Positions 11,801 to 20,208 of a DNA stretch of 20,585 bases are shown here, in pieces. The stretch covers positions 1-20,585 of the forward strand of contig JABANN010000573.1 in assembly GCA_013115125.1 (NCBI GenBank), in the 5' to 3' direction. The notes under the pieces are model-generated. The model worked only from the letters and a program-made list of their open reading frames with translations, was not told the origin of the DNA and did no database searches. Position numbers and translations under genes: made by a program. This stretch comes from Perkinsus olseni. Lineage: Eukaryota; Perkinsozoa; Perkinsida. Positions within the stretch are counted from its first letter, which is position 1. Each line of letters opens with the position of its first letter.

Positions 11801-14800
11801 ACTTCCCGGAAAATTAACGCCATAATTTCATCCTCCGGGCGCTTGTTATCATCATTTTTGATTATCGTTCCCCGAGAAAAAATACTGTAAAAATCTATGC
11901 CGAATTTTTCAGAAAAATTTTATATTTGGTCTGGTCGAATTTTCTGGGTTGATACTAATTTGCGGACGATTGAGTTTTTTCCCATTATTTTCACGAACAG
12001 CCCCGTTATTGCTAGTTTTGGTAATCAAAATCTGGTATCAGGAAATTCGAAAATGGCGATGCCAGTACGAAGAAGTGAGGGAGGAGATGGAGCGAGATGC
12101 CGCGAAGTTTGAGGAGGCCATGAAACAACAGGAGACTGAATATGAAGGGTAGTGTGATGGTGTAGAGGTGTGGTATCGGTCAAAGGCGACTGATAAAAAT
12201 CTTGCTAACCCTAGGGGACAGGTGGATTGTGTGCCAACGCGGCAATTGCGTTGATTTTCACAATAACTTGGTAGTTGTAAAAATTATATGTGCTCCATCT
12301 CCTTGTAGTTCATAAGTAAACTGAACTCATTTTGAGATTATAGATAACGCAACATCGCCGCTTGAGCCAAGATGGCTACTTTAGTAACGACCTCTCCTCG
12401 AGAACCTCTAATGGCAATAGCTGACGGCAAGATTAAGGCATCTTGCACTCTTGCTATTCCTCTATAATCGATATATAAATACTCAGCAACTCATGAGTGG
12501 TACTCAATAACGGCTGGTGAAGATACCGTTGTGGTGAGCACTGGCCCAGTCGGGAGTAGTCCAGTGACCGGGCCAGTATGAGCTCAGCTCGATTGTAGAC
12601 ACAACACACAATCTCACAATGATAAGGGGTGTTGCGAATGGTGCGGTAGGGCAGTATTATTGTCAGGGAGATCGCGCAGCTTCGCGAGGAGCAGTCGAAA
12701 ATACTACAATTGGGGGCGGAGCGAAGCGCCACTGCTCGGGCTGAACAAGTGAGGAAAAATTGCCGAAAAATTTCGGATTTTTTCCGTAAATTTTCAGGTT
12801 GCGCTGAAACACTCGATGGCGCGGCTTCAGCGGGTTAACGTGGAAAAGGAAGACGAGTTAGAAACGCTGAGGGAAAAAGTTCGACAAATGAAAAACAAAA
12901 TGGAAAAAAGTCGAGCTTCTGCGGGTAAGTATCGGAAAATTTCGGAAAATTTTTGATATTTTTTTGTCAGAAAAAGCGACGGAACAGCTTGATCACCATC
13001 GTATGGCGATCACGCGACAGGATAAGATGCTTTTGAGGGCGGAGAAAGAATCGAAGAATCTTCAAAATTTCCGTTCGGTACGACTGTCCTTTGTGAGCTG
13101 GATTTTTTGTGGTGGGAGCGATGAAATTTTCGGCATTTCCCTGGAATTTTACGAACGGAATTTTATATTTTTTGGTATCTCTCGTGAAAATCCAGCCGGT
13201 TCTATCTCGAACCAGATTCGAAGGCTCGTTGGTAATTTTGAAAGGTTCTCTTCCGCCGGGTGAAGCAGTTGGAAGAAGAAAAAGCCCCTTTGAAGGAGCA
13301 GGTCGACTCTCTGCGGAAAGCGGTAAGAGAGGGTCATCCAAGAGTGAAAGTTGTGAGTCATTTCGAACTTTTCCTGGACTTTTGCCGAGACAATAGGAAT
13401 TTGAAAATCTAGACAAAATTCCGGAAAAAAATCCAAACTCGTGAGGGTACTAGCATTCGGTGGTACTCTACGATAACTCAATCTTAGAGGTTTTCCGCAG
13501 CCTGAAGATTCCTCCTCATGTTGGCCAGTAGGTTCGCTCGATCACATCACGCGATCAGGTGCGGGATATTTACGGGGAGTTTGTGAGCGAATTTGAGACG
13601 AAAAAATCGCTCGAAGAACAGCTCGACGAAAGAGGGAGGAGTTTGACGAAAGCAAGAAGTCAGACTACTGCCTTACGCGAGAAAAATGCTGGTGAGAAGA
13701 GAATCTTTGGGAATCTTTACCGTGTGGGGAATCTTTAGGTATCGCCAATGAGGTTGGGAAGCTTTTGCAGGAAGTCCGTTATGTTATGTCGGAAAGTCAG
13801 ACTGATGATGATCGCGACGACCGGCGACTAGTGGGTCCTGTCTCGGACGCTGAGGACTTGAGAGTTCTTCTTTTCAGTTGGCGAGATTGGGGGAACTGGT
13901 GCATCGAGAAGAGAAGAAAATGGCCATTAAACGAGCTAAGGAGAGCGGTAGGGAGAACGGCGGTTGCCGGATGCTTGTCGCAACAAGCGAAAAATATTAT
14001 CGTAGTTCTTTAGTATTCTCATAATACTAATGCTACTTTGATACTGTTACTTTATTTAATTGTATTGTAATAAATTCTCAATCAATCTTCTCATAGTTCG
14101 CTCATATTCTCTTCAGTTAAAATTGCCCGTTCCAAGAAAATACCTGGGGCGAACGAGACTGAGCATGGTTTTTATATATTTTGTTTCTCGATGAGGGATA
14201 ACCATATATGAAATTTCACGACCTAGGTCGTATTGAGACTCGAGTGATCACAGATAATCGTTCTGTTGTATTATTTTGTACGGGAGGATGGTAGATGATA
14301 TCATATTGAACGTAATTACTTGATAACTACAATAACGTGACGAGAGTCCTCCCGAGAGTGATTGAGCGTGCACTCCTTGTCGTTGTTGATGCGAGGACAT
14401 TTCGACGTGTTGCTAGTTTTTGTACTTTGGGTGTCGACGTCCTGTTTTGAGTGGGGCCCCTGGGTAAACAGAAGGAGCTGATGATCTCCTCCTCTGCCAC
14501 CATAATGATGATCTCGAAGTTGTTGGGACCCCTTTCTACGAACCTTCGTACTGGATTGTGTCGTGCGTCCGACACAGAAATAATAAAGTATCAGTATCAG
14601 ATGGTGATGCTCGTTGGGACAGGGTTACAACATGAGAATCTTTGAAATGCGTCTCTTGTTTATCGTGAAGAGCCATGGTGAAGCTAGGATACGCCACTAC
14701 CATTTACTCGTAGTAGATCATAACTCCTCCGGTGGTCCTCAGGGCCACACGAGAACGTCGGACAGAAGGTCCTGTTGGAGACTATCGATGATGATGATGA

Positions 14801-15936
14801 TGATGACGGTGATTCTGGCACGGCCCTGGCCAAAGAGTTACTGCACCAGCGAGATGTGGGGCTCGGTTGACACACTACTCGCTGTCTTGGGGTCATAGAA
14901 CGCCTCGACTGAACGATCTTTACGGCAGCTTAGTCGATCACGGAACATCATCGAATTTTAATTCAACGGTTGGAAGACGGAGAAGTGGGGCTGATTATCA
15001 ATCGAGCGCGCATTGACGAGTCTTTTATCAGTCACACGAGGATTTGCGAGGCCAGCCCGACTGGCCTCGAGTTCATCATGACATGTCCTTCGCGTGCTCC
15101 CGTCAGTTGCTTTACGCGAAGGCTCGCAAGCTGACCGAGGTAAACACTAAGTTGGCCGAGGACGGTCTGCTTGGGCGTCGCCGAATGATGGCCGATAACT
15201 CCGCCATGATAAGGGAGCTCAACGAGCTTCGGTTGGAAAAGAAAGAGTTGCATAAAACTATCGAGGTCGCCGTTCCCCCGCTTCCTGGCTGGCCAGCTTT
15301 TTCCTCAGAACTTGGAGTCCAAAATCGCCTCCATGAGCTGCAACGTGAGTCACCTAAATGAGAAGAAAAAGAACAAGTCGAGATGGGGAGCATCGGAAGG
15401 CCCGTCACCGATCCGAACTTGCAGGTCTGTTCGGAAATCGAAGTCTCTCGCCAGCGGGTTGACGCCGTACCAGCAGCATAAAATGGAGGGTGAGGAAGAG
15501 AGAGTCCACAGAAGAGTTTTGGCCTTGCAAGCTCGCAGCAGAAGTAAGAGCGCTCGAAGGATGATGATGATGATGATTTTGGCGGCGGCAGATTCCAGCA
15601 CGGTCGGTCAGCCCAGCGGAGATATCTTCTCGGAGCATGCGGAGATGCTCGAGGGGGAGGGGTGTCTTTCATCAGTGTCAAGTGCAAGGATTGACCTCTC
15701 TGCCAGGTACAGACTGTCCAGGCTGCAGTTCGATTATATCACAGAGTCGCATCCCACCACGCAAGGCTCCTCGACGGGTCTTCGTGGCACTCAGGGAAGT
15801 GAAGGGTGAGCCTCTGGAAGAGTATGAGATTTTTCCCGTTCTTCAAAGCCGCGGAATCTGTCCTTATTTTTCGACATTTGATTGCAGGTTCTCCTCAACT
15901 TCACCTCTAGCAGGAGTGAAACTCCCCCAGATCTAA
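3119..15936 (+). CDS. CFAP57: CFAP57 (WDR65/FAP57) homolog, about 35 exons
   Basis: Axonemal protein that in other organisms helps dock a subset of inner-arm dyneins; here presumably flagellar. It starts ATG at 3119 in an ACCATGG context. Well-phased exons: 3119-3241, 3449-3559, 3600-3700, 4021-4316, 4362-4461, 4581-4609, 4749-~4900, ~5005-5109, 5152-5263, 5346-~5455, 5661-5774, 5818-~5890, ~7198-7353, 8644-8743, 8789-8934, 8983-9064, 9105-9225, 9636-9719, 9775-9840, 10037-10111, 10160-10274, 10346-~10415, 10863-10939, 10987-~11205, 11296-11403, 11474-11537, 11670-11756, 12042-12148, 12667-12748, 12798-12924, 12971-13077, 13269-13322, 13559-13691, 13739-13830, 13878-13947, 14743-14855, 14899-~14950, 15107-15265, 15309-15805, 15888-15936. 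Family matches include ALSLHPLGIQLAV, YSPSGRMLAVGAGNIV, IFAVSNGRTLTPI, DNSAMIRELNELRLEK and the C-terminal LAGVKLP. Homology is from remembered family sequence; exact ends marked ~ are uncertain, as is most of 5,900-8,640. Confidence 0.87.
4327..4340. repeat. Perfect palindrome inside a 45-nt CFAP57 intron
   Basis: GGGAAAATTTTCCC is a 14-nt perfect palindrome making up a third of the intron 4317-4361. A related palindrome, TAGGAAAATTTTCCTA, lies at 9904-9919 in the intron 9841-10036. Hairpins with the same A/T core occur in several other introns of this gene. Confidence 0.8.
5891..7353 (+). other. Poorly resolved CFAP57 segment with acidic/Ser-rich insertion
   Basis: This segment ends in a good exon (to 7353) reading SLSTSVTTGMLASIADDTT before a GTGAGT donor, a WD40 blade matching the family GLSICIRKPLIATCSLDRS. 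Upstream, a frame is open from 5818 to 6177. An exon-like stretch near 6478-6572 is rich in Ala, Gly and Thr. A frame from about 6606 to 6830 encodes Ser/Asp/Glu-rich sequence (DDESEDSEGSTQGEDSTERD). Only about 40 residues separate the flanking blades in animal CFAP57, so either a disordered acidic loop was inserted or another gene is mixed in. The T-rich stretches around 6300-6420 and 6840-6890 look intronic. Confidence 0.4.
7440..8014 (-). CDS. Small secreted protein, three exons, nested in a CFAP57 intron
   Basis: On the minus strand, exons 8014-7910, 7867-7752 and 7701-7440 join to a 160-residue protein. The introns (7868-7909, 42 nt, and 7702-7751, 50 nt) are GT-AG and restore a single frame. 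The start MRIFALLLLIAKQ followed by VATVLSAAAGG is a typical signal peptide, with cleavage expected near Ala20-Gly23, followed by an EEEE patch. The mature part has five Cys (about residues 31, 48, 79 and the CC pair near 108), the motif QGKMRSFCIATVDD, and GITLTRGEYSDCC before a basic helix FHALHMAFYRRYQEYKYRV. I do not recognise the family. A paralog with the same order of motifs lies at 18167-18507, so it belongs to a multicopy family. The gene sits between CFAP57 exons ending 7353 and starting 8644, on the opposite strand. Confidence 0.72.
8015..8643. other. CFAP57 intron remainder / 5' flank of nested gene
   Basis: This stretch should contain a CFAP57 exon completing the blade after ADDTT. 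A candidate begins after the AG at 8125-8126 and reads LRVVWYQNLEIL, comparable with the family VRIWNYETNTLEL, but I could not phase it with exon 8644. On the other strand the same DNA is the upstream region of the nested secreted-protein gene. It holds GTATCTT copies at about 8380 and 8510 and a G8 run near 8085. Confidence 0.35.
8644..10420 (+). other. CFAP57: CFAP57 exons for the C-terminal WD40 propeller
   Basis: Exons 8644-8743, 8789-8934, 8983-9064, 9105-9225, 9636-9719, 9775-9840, 10037-10111, 10160-10274 and 10346 on join in phase. The product contains PKPIALSLHPLG, LFSDQRLRIYFV, AGHLSVITDLAFSPDGSKV, then SCGVDGCIYSW, then LLDATSEITIFAV, LTTFTISDSGMMAIGTGSG and SLAFHRDLLFSGCGSGNIL. 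Every one has a counterpart at the same place in CFAP57. Introns are 45, 48, 40, 410, 55, 196, 48 and 71 nt. Between about 10420 and 10862 I could not place exons confidently; a long open plus frame there crosses a hairpin-rich AT stretch that looks intronic. Confidence 0.8.
9904..9919. repeat. Perfect 16-nt palindrome in a CFAP57 intron
   Basis: TAGGAAAATTTTCCTA is fully self-complementary and shares the core GGAAAATTTTCC with the palindrome in the intron at 4317-4361. It lies in the middle of intron 9841-10036. Confidence 0.8.
12361..12379 (-). other. Spliced-leader-like sequence, antisense in a CFAP57 intron
   Basis: Read on the minus strand this is GTAGCCATCTTGGCTCAAG, identical to positions 4-22 of the spliced leader known from dinoflagellates and Perkinsus (DCCGUAGCCAUYUUGGCUCAAG). 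The two bases before it are AA rather than CC. The bases after CAAG are CGGCG, not a GT donor, so this is not an intact SL RNA gene. It is best read as the 5' end of a trans-spliced mRNA copied back into the genome, although no downstream coding sequence or poly(A) trace is obvious. It sits in the 518-nt intron 12149-12666, opposite to CFAP57. Confidence 0.7.
14327..14575 (-). other. Open frame opposite CFAP57 in its 795-nt intron
   Basis: The minus strand of intron 13948-14742 carries an 82-codon frame with no ATG at its head. It includes NNFEIIIMVAEEEIISSFCL and a Ser/Thr/Arg-rich tail. The composition looks protein-like, but there is no recognisable domain and no clear splice acceptor, so it could be chance or an exon of a second nested gene. 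Confidence 0.2.
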
Positions 15937-16270
15937 TTCGTTCTCTCGCACGGCTCGGTCGTCTCTTATTCAATCTGCTCGTCGCGTTATTGAGTAGTGC
16001 AGAGGCGGTCGTTTGAAGGAAAAAACTATTTTGCTACAATAAGGAGCCGACAATTGTATGCCCCGGGTTGTCTCGGGCCCCTCCTGTCATCTGCGACGGA
16101 CTGACGTAGAGCCGCAGCCAACGACGGTCGGATCCTATCTGTGTTGCATGAGTTTCTTACGGAAGAGGCTATTAGTGATGAGGAATGGCGTTTGGGTGAA
16201 CTTCGTTGCGGTCTGCGGGTTTTCAAGCATTGTACATGGCCCATGGTGCCGTCAAGACGGGTGAAACATC
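15937..16270. other. 3' flank of CFAP57 up to the tRNA
   Basis: I see no supported gene. A plus-strand frame from 16105 to 16344 is open, with LHEFLTEEAISDEEWRLGEL in it, but it runs through the tRNA-Leu gene and has no start or known domain. Nothing resembling a polyadenylation or termination signal stands out. Confidence 0.4.
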
Positions 16271-16350
16271 GGCAGTTTGGCCGAGTGGTCCAAGGCGCTG
16301 GCTTTAGGCGTCAGTCCGGAAGGGCGCGAGTTCGAATCTTGTAGCCGTCA
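16271..16350 (+). tRNA. tRNA-Leu (anticodon TAG)
   Basis: A type II tRNA cloverleaf can be folded. The acceptor is GGCAGTT against AGCCGTC, with one A-C mismatch and two G-U pairs. The D-stem is GCC/GGC, with A-box TGGCCGAGTGG. The anticodon stem is CTGGC/GTCAG around loop TTTAGGC, giving anticodon TAG. A short extra arm follows (TCCGGAAGGG), then the T-arm with the canonical loop TTCGAAT (B-box). The discriminator is A. No T4 terminator follows closely, so it may be functional or beginning to decay. Confidence 0.8.
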
Positions 16351-16563
16351 TAACACACATAAACCATCCTCTCTACCTTGTGATTCCCGTTCCTTCGATC
16401 AACCGTAGTCGATCGCTGTCAGGCTACGGCGTGAGTCGCGTGTCTAGCGTTCTGATTCGAGTGTATTATATTTGATACCGGCGCTATTGAATAAGCCCGA
16501 ATAACTGGTCCAGTTAGTCTGCCTGCAATTAGTTGGGCCTCGGTGAAGTACGCGAGATCGTGT

Positions 16564-16635
16564 GGTCTCGTGGACTAATGGATAAGCCGTCGGTCTTCGG
16601 AACCAAAGATTCTGTGTGTGAGTTTATAGTCCAAC
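16564..16635 (+). pseudogene. Decayed tRNA-Arg (TCG)
   Basis: The 5' two thirds read as tRNA-Arg: acceptor strand GGTCTCG, D-loop TAATGGATAA, and anticodon loop CTTCGGA in the setting TCGGT/ACCAA, giving anticodon TCG. The D-stem and anticodon stem each have one mismatch. The 3' third has lost the TTCGA T-loop, and the matching acceptor strand CGAGACC is absent. It is therefore a tRNA pseudogene rather than an intron-containing gene. Confidence 0.55.
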
Positions 16636-16950
16636 GCCTCCGGTTCCGGCTTAGTTAGACTCCTGCCAATGTGCTAAGTTGGAGAGTCTCCAATGGAGAC
16701 TTTCTGTAGCATTGACATGCGGTGCAATCAGATAAGTAGATTGTCAAGAAGCCATTCTCAGGGTTATACTGTATTCAACCAGAGAGACTTCCTTTCCTCC
16801 TGGCAGGATCCGCTTACACATCCGGGGGGCGAAGGGAGGGCCACGACCGTCACACAAAGCCTCGCCCCGGCGTGCCACGACAAGCATCATCTCCAGGACT
16901 CGAAAAGTCCGCCACTCAAGTTGCTTTTCCCCCGTTCAGTTAGCAAAGAT

Positions 16951-16969
16951 GGTGGGTTCGAATCCCAGC
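16951..16969 (+). other. Orphan tRNA T-arm (B-box)
   Basis: GGTGGGTTCGAATCCCAGC is an excellent tRNA T-arm, with loop TTCGAAT and a nearly perfect stem. No matching D-arm, anticodon arm or 5' acceptor strand could be found upstream, so it looks like the 3' part of a broken tRNA gene or a tRNA-derived repeat. Confidence 0.4.
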
Positions 16970-17057
16970 AAAGTCGTGTTTAGTTTTGGATAGTACAAAT
17001 TTCGTAGGAATCGCTAGGCTGACGATTATGCGCTGTATGAGAATTTTCACAGTCTAG

Positions 17058-17312
17058 ATACCCGTTAGATACTCTCGGGGAGCGCCGAGATCCGCTTTTT
17101 CTACAGCTGCCCTTCCTTCGCCACAGCGAGTTGCAACTCATGCTTCGGAGACTGCATCATCACACTATGAAATGGACAGTGGAGCCTCCAGCGGTGGACC
17201 AACCCCATCACATGTGGTCAGTGGATGGAAGTGGTTATTTGGAGGCAGGCAGTGGATCGTGAATGTGGCCGTTCTCACTCACGGACGAGAATTATCGCTT
17301 TTCACCATCTGA
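17058..17312 (+). other. Unassigned 84-codon open frame
   Basis: The frame is open between stops, with an internal ATG. It reads SPQRVATHASETASSHYEMD, then SGGPTPSHVVSGWKWLFGG. A TTTTTCTACAG acceptor-like stretch lies inside (about 17096-17106), so the segment from there on could be an exon. No family is recognised. Confidence 0.2.
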
Positions 17313-17508
17313 CGAGTGTTTCATCTGGTCGCTGTGTGATCCAGTGATATGATTCGCGCTTGGTGCCTAGGAGGTTTCTGGTTCGGCTTTCGGCCCAGCC
17401 CCGTTATACCCAAGTTATACAGTTCGACTGTTAGTTGCATCCTTCCTCATGTATGAGGCTAGAGCTGAAGCAGCAGCTTGGGAGAGTCCGCCGAGAGTCG
17501 CACTTTAT

Positions 17509-17536
17509 CAGTGGCTTACTGTAGTCAGTGGCTTAC
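17509..17536. repeat. Short direct repeat (11 nt, period 17)
   Basis: CAGTGGCTTAC occurs at 17509-17519 and again at 17526-17536. The word ACTTTATCAGTG also occurs just before the first copy and again near 17577. The repeats are too short to assign to an element. Confidence 0.5.
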
Positions 17537-18166
17537 ACAACTGTGGAACCTCAGCTCAACTCGACGCTGATGGATGACTTTATCAGTGTAGTTTCGGAGA
17601 GAAAAGGTTCATAGTTCCACCCAACCACTGACTTGAATTTCCCCTTATCACAGCTTATGCTGCGTACATTACGCAGCCAAAACTGCGTTGTGCAGTTGTG
17701 TAGGTCAATCGCTGGTTGCTATGTTACCGTTTCCGACCACAGCGAGGTTCTGTCAAGTAGAAAGAGAATACTGTACTTGGAAGATAACATTCGTATCTTG
17801 CGTCGACTATTAGCTATCAACGTCGTTGCCCGGAGACCCTTCTGCAGGATTATTTCCTATCAACTAGCTAGCGGGACTTCGAGTCCCCGCCTGTGAAACT
17901 CGGAAGTGCATGCTTTGAGAAAACTGTGTTGGTCGGTACCTCGCATAGTGGCTGTGATCTTTACAGAAGATTCTTTAGTGATGCCTACTGAGGATTACAA
18001 CGGTCCGGTCAACCCACGTACGATGATGACAAGGGAGCATTCTCAATCGTATCCTCGTGTTGGTCCTAATGTTGGCCATTAGAGAACGCAGGATCTCATG
18101 TCTGATCCCTGTCTGAAGTCCCGCACTACTCTTCAACTTATCCGATACTGATACTGATGAAACTGA

Positions 18167-18507
18167 TTACAAGCGTTGAGTTGAAGTAAACTCCAATCGT
18201 ATGCAACTGGGCAACTGCACTCTATAAATACTTGAATTCAGTTTCTCGTGAAGAGCTTGGAAAAGAATCTCGCAATCAGCGAAGTCCTCGTCCTCGAGGG
18301 TGATACCTTTGCAAGGGGTTGGAAGAGACGAAGCCCGACAGACGCGGCTCCTTCCCGAGGGTGACTTCAACTTCGACCCCGGCGACCTCGGCCACGCAGG
18401 CCTTGGGCCACTTGCCTGGCCCAATAAGACCACGATCAGCGTCCCGTTACTCAAGCGACTGAGTGATATGTCAAAGAACAGATACGATTTTCGTAGATCC
18501 ATTCATC
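18167..18507 (-). pseudogene. Broken paralog of the nested secreted-protein gene
   Basis: On the minus strand two blocks match the gene at 7440-8014 in the same order. One reads PGKWPKACVAEVAGVEVEV (compare QGKMRSFCIATVDD). The other reads KGITLEDEDFADCEILFQAL followed by YRV (compare EGITLTRGEYSDCCKLFHAL and YRV). The two blocks lie in different frames and run into each other, with no room for the 50-nt intron found in the other copy. No signal peptide is evident after the ATG at about 18507. I read it as a decayed copy, but an unusual gene structure is possible. Confidence 0.5.
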
Positions 18508-20208
18508 CCTAGCTGTGGCCTAGAGAACGTTTAGGCAAGATTAAATATTAAGAACCAACAGGATTAGTCGACCGCAGGATGTTGCGATTTCCCCATCTCG
18601 GATTCCCAAAGACTAGATTAATCCAGGCACTTACTTACGTTGCCCCCGGAAGAGAATTGTCACTTGTCCAAAGTGTCCTCAACAGTGTGTTGATGATGAG
18701 GTCGAGCTCAATGTCGGCTGCAGCGATGCTGATAGAGGTGTGGATTCCGATCTTCGCGTATGCAGAGACGACGAGAACAGAGCGAGAGAGAGAACACAAT
18801 ATCCGGGCTCAGTTATCTGAAAGCCAAGCTTCGACCTATTGTCTCCGCATCATCAACGATTCAGCGGAGCTTCCCATCGGAACAAGATAGGGTCCGTGAT
18901 ATGGACATCACGATACGCTCTTGGAAAACCCGGAGCCACTGGCGAATTACAATATTTTTCGTAGTGAACGAGAGCGGAATTTTCTGTAGTGGGGACTTGG
19001 TGGGAGAGATGAGCTCCTCCAAAAACATCACGTAGTATAATCTGTCACTCTGTAGACTTGTCCTAAACTCGTCACAATCATGTCTAATACTAGCAGGGAG
19101 CCCATCAGTACTATTCTCTCCGCAAACTCCTTTTAGAGGTTGTGGTTGACGCATTCGTAGTGCTCGTAGCTGCGGTATTAGTGGTTGTGGTGGCATTTGT
19201 AGTACAGAGGTAGCCAGAAGCCCACGCACAAGATTGTTAGAAACTGGTAGCAGATGAGCAGTGACTCAGCCGCCGTTTGTTACCAGTATACATAATGCAC
19301 CAGCAGCGTCCCCTCATCAGCTGCCTCCTCGCGGACTTCATGCACACTATCCTCACCATAGCCTCAGCCGGTCTTGATACCTCCTGCCAATCATTGCTAC
19401 AGGAGCCTACCATGATTCCAAACGCACACTGATCCTTCCCTGCAGTACACTTTCATGGTTGCATCTCTTCTAGGAATGTAAGATCTGCTGCAGAGGCGGA
19501 TACAGTGCGGTTGAAGACCATGTTCAACAGTGCTTATCGTCATTGCATAATCGTGATAATAATTGATGCTTGTAGAATTAGGATGTCGAAAACAGTAGTG
19601 GACTTTTTCTATCCGGTCTGAGGGTCGGTGTTCACCATGCACTTGAGCCGACTAGCTCAAACTGACACTCAAACGGTTTCGAGGCTGAAGAAGTGGAAAT
19701 GGGAGATTGGAAGAGTCCTTGCATGAGAGCTGCTTGAGACAGTCGGTTTAACTGTTAGGAAGGACCGGTATTCCTCTAAGCCAAAGATCGAGCAGCCGAA
19801 GCTTTTCATCCGTGCAGCGATCAACCAGTATGCTAGTCCATGGCCGCCGGCTCACACGCCTATCAGCAACGCTGTATTCACGCAATACCCTCGATGAATG
19901 TGAGGTCTACACACTTCTTGCAGTTGTGGTAGTGCTAGCTGTCCTTGCAGTCCAGTCTGGGAAAGTTCGACATATCCTTCACGTTATCGGTCGAGAACGA
20001 GGCTCCGAAACCTGAATACATGAAGATCTGCAATCTACGTGCAATAGAATATCCATCGACTGGCAACTCAACTCAACTCGGCTGGAATCATTCCAAGAAA
20101 TAACTAACTTTTAAATCACTATTTGGCTATAATCAATAACCATATATATGTCGGTTATTCTCAAGCTGAGTCAATTTGAAAGAGTCAATGATATTCAGGG
20201 TGAAATAA
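18508..20208. other. Region with fragments of Thr-rich minus-strand coding sequence
   Basis: No complete gene can be built. The minus strand carries protein-like fragments. One is a Thr-rich piece at 19111-19240. Another, near 19410-19480, includes YCREGSVCVWNHGR and resembles in spacing the Cys-rich motif YCDSIIPGSYCQYW at the right edge. These could be exons or relics of the gene entering at 20585. The remainder is featureless to me. Confidence 0.35.
19111..19240 (-). other. Thr/Asn-rich coding fragment
   Basis: On the minus strand the frame ending at the TAG at 19111-19113 reads CAWASGYLCTTNATTTTNTA, then ATSTTNASTTTSKRSLRRE. Thr-rich, N-glycosylation-rich sequence like this is typical of secreted or surface stalks and resembles the Thr stalk at 20450-20585. 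A stop lies shortly upstream, so it is an exon with an unseen acceptor or a relic. Confidence 0.35.

Larger units (their letters stand above)
10863..15936 (+). other. CFAP57: CFAP57 exons for the C-terminal coiled coil
   Basis: A run of short exons encodes almost continuous charged coiled coil. Landmarks: LDERLAEIDELNERMARIRA (10987 on), LLETEKEYEDKLKVQYERE (join of 11403 and 11474), LRQDNDRRLSSLKRKYESK (11670), EIAQLREEQSKILQLGAERS (12667), GEFVSEFETKKSLEEQLDE (13559), then LAKELLHQRDNASTERSLRQL split as LAKELLHQRD and NASTERSLRQL (14743 and 14899). The exon from 15107 holds the family signature NSAMIRELNELRLEKKEL. The exon 15309-15805 contributes a Ser/Arg-rich tail including QQHKMEGEEERVHRRVLALQ. 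The last exon gives FSSTSPLAGVKLPQI, matching the animal C-terminus GFHTLAGVRLP, then TAA at 15934-15936. The exon joining 14899 to 15107 is not resolved. Confidence 0.82.
16351..18166. other. Gene-poor stretch with tRNA relics and weak open frames
   Basis: Apart from the tRNA-Arg relic, the B-box fragment at 16951-16969, a short direct repeat near 17509 and the open frame at 17058-17312, I see no gene with recognisable domains. A plus frame at 17633-17896 contains RKRILYLEDNIRILRRLL but has no family match. A palindromic AAGATTCTT-type word and a single GTATCTT (about 17793) are present. Confidence 0.4.

Noticed and set aside
12361-12379. Functional SL RNA gene
   Set aside because: The leader match is followed by CGGCG instead of a GT donor, and its first bases differ from the canonical CC.
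15345-15424. Intron at 15345-15424 leading to an early CFAP57 stop at 15481
   Set aside because: The unspliced frame stays open to 15805, contains a helix like the animal C-terminal region, and joins in phase to the LAGVKLP exon.
15112-15687. Minus-strand 191-codon frame
   Set aside because: It lies opposite CFAP57 exons 15107-15265 and 15309-15805. Its sequence is low-complexity Ser/Pro/Arg, as expected for a shadow.
16105-16344. Plus-strand 80-codon open frame
   Set aside because: It runs through the tRNA-Leu gene, has no start codon at its head and no domain.
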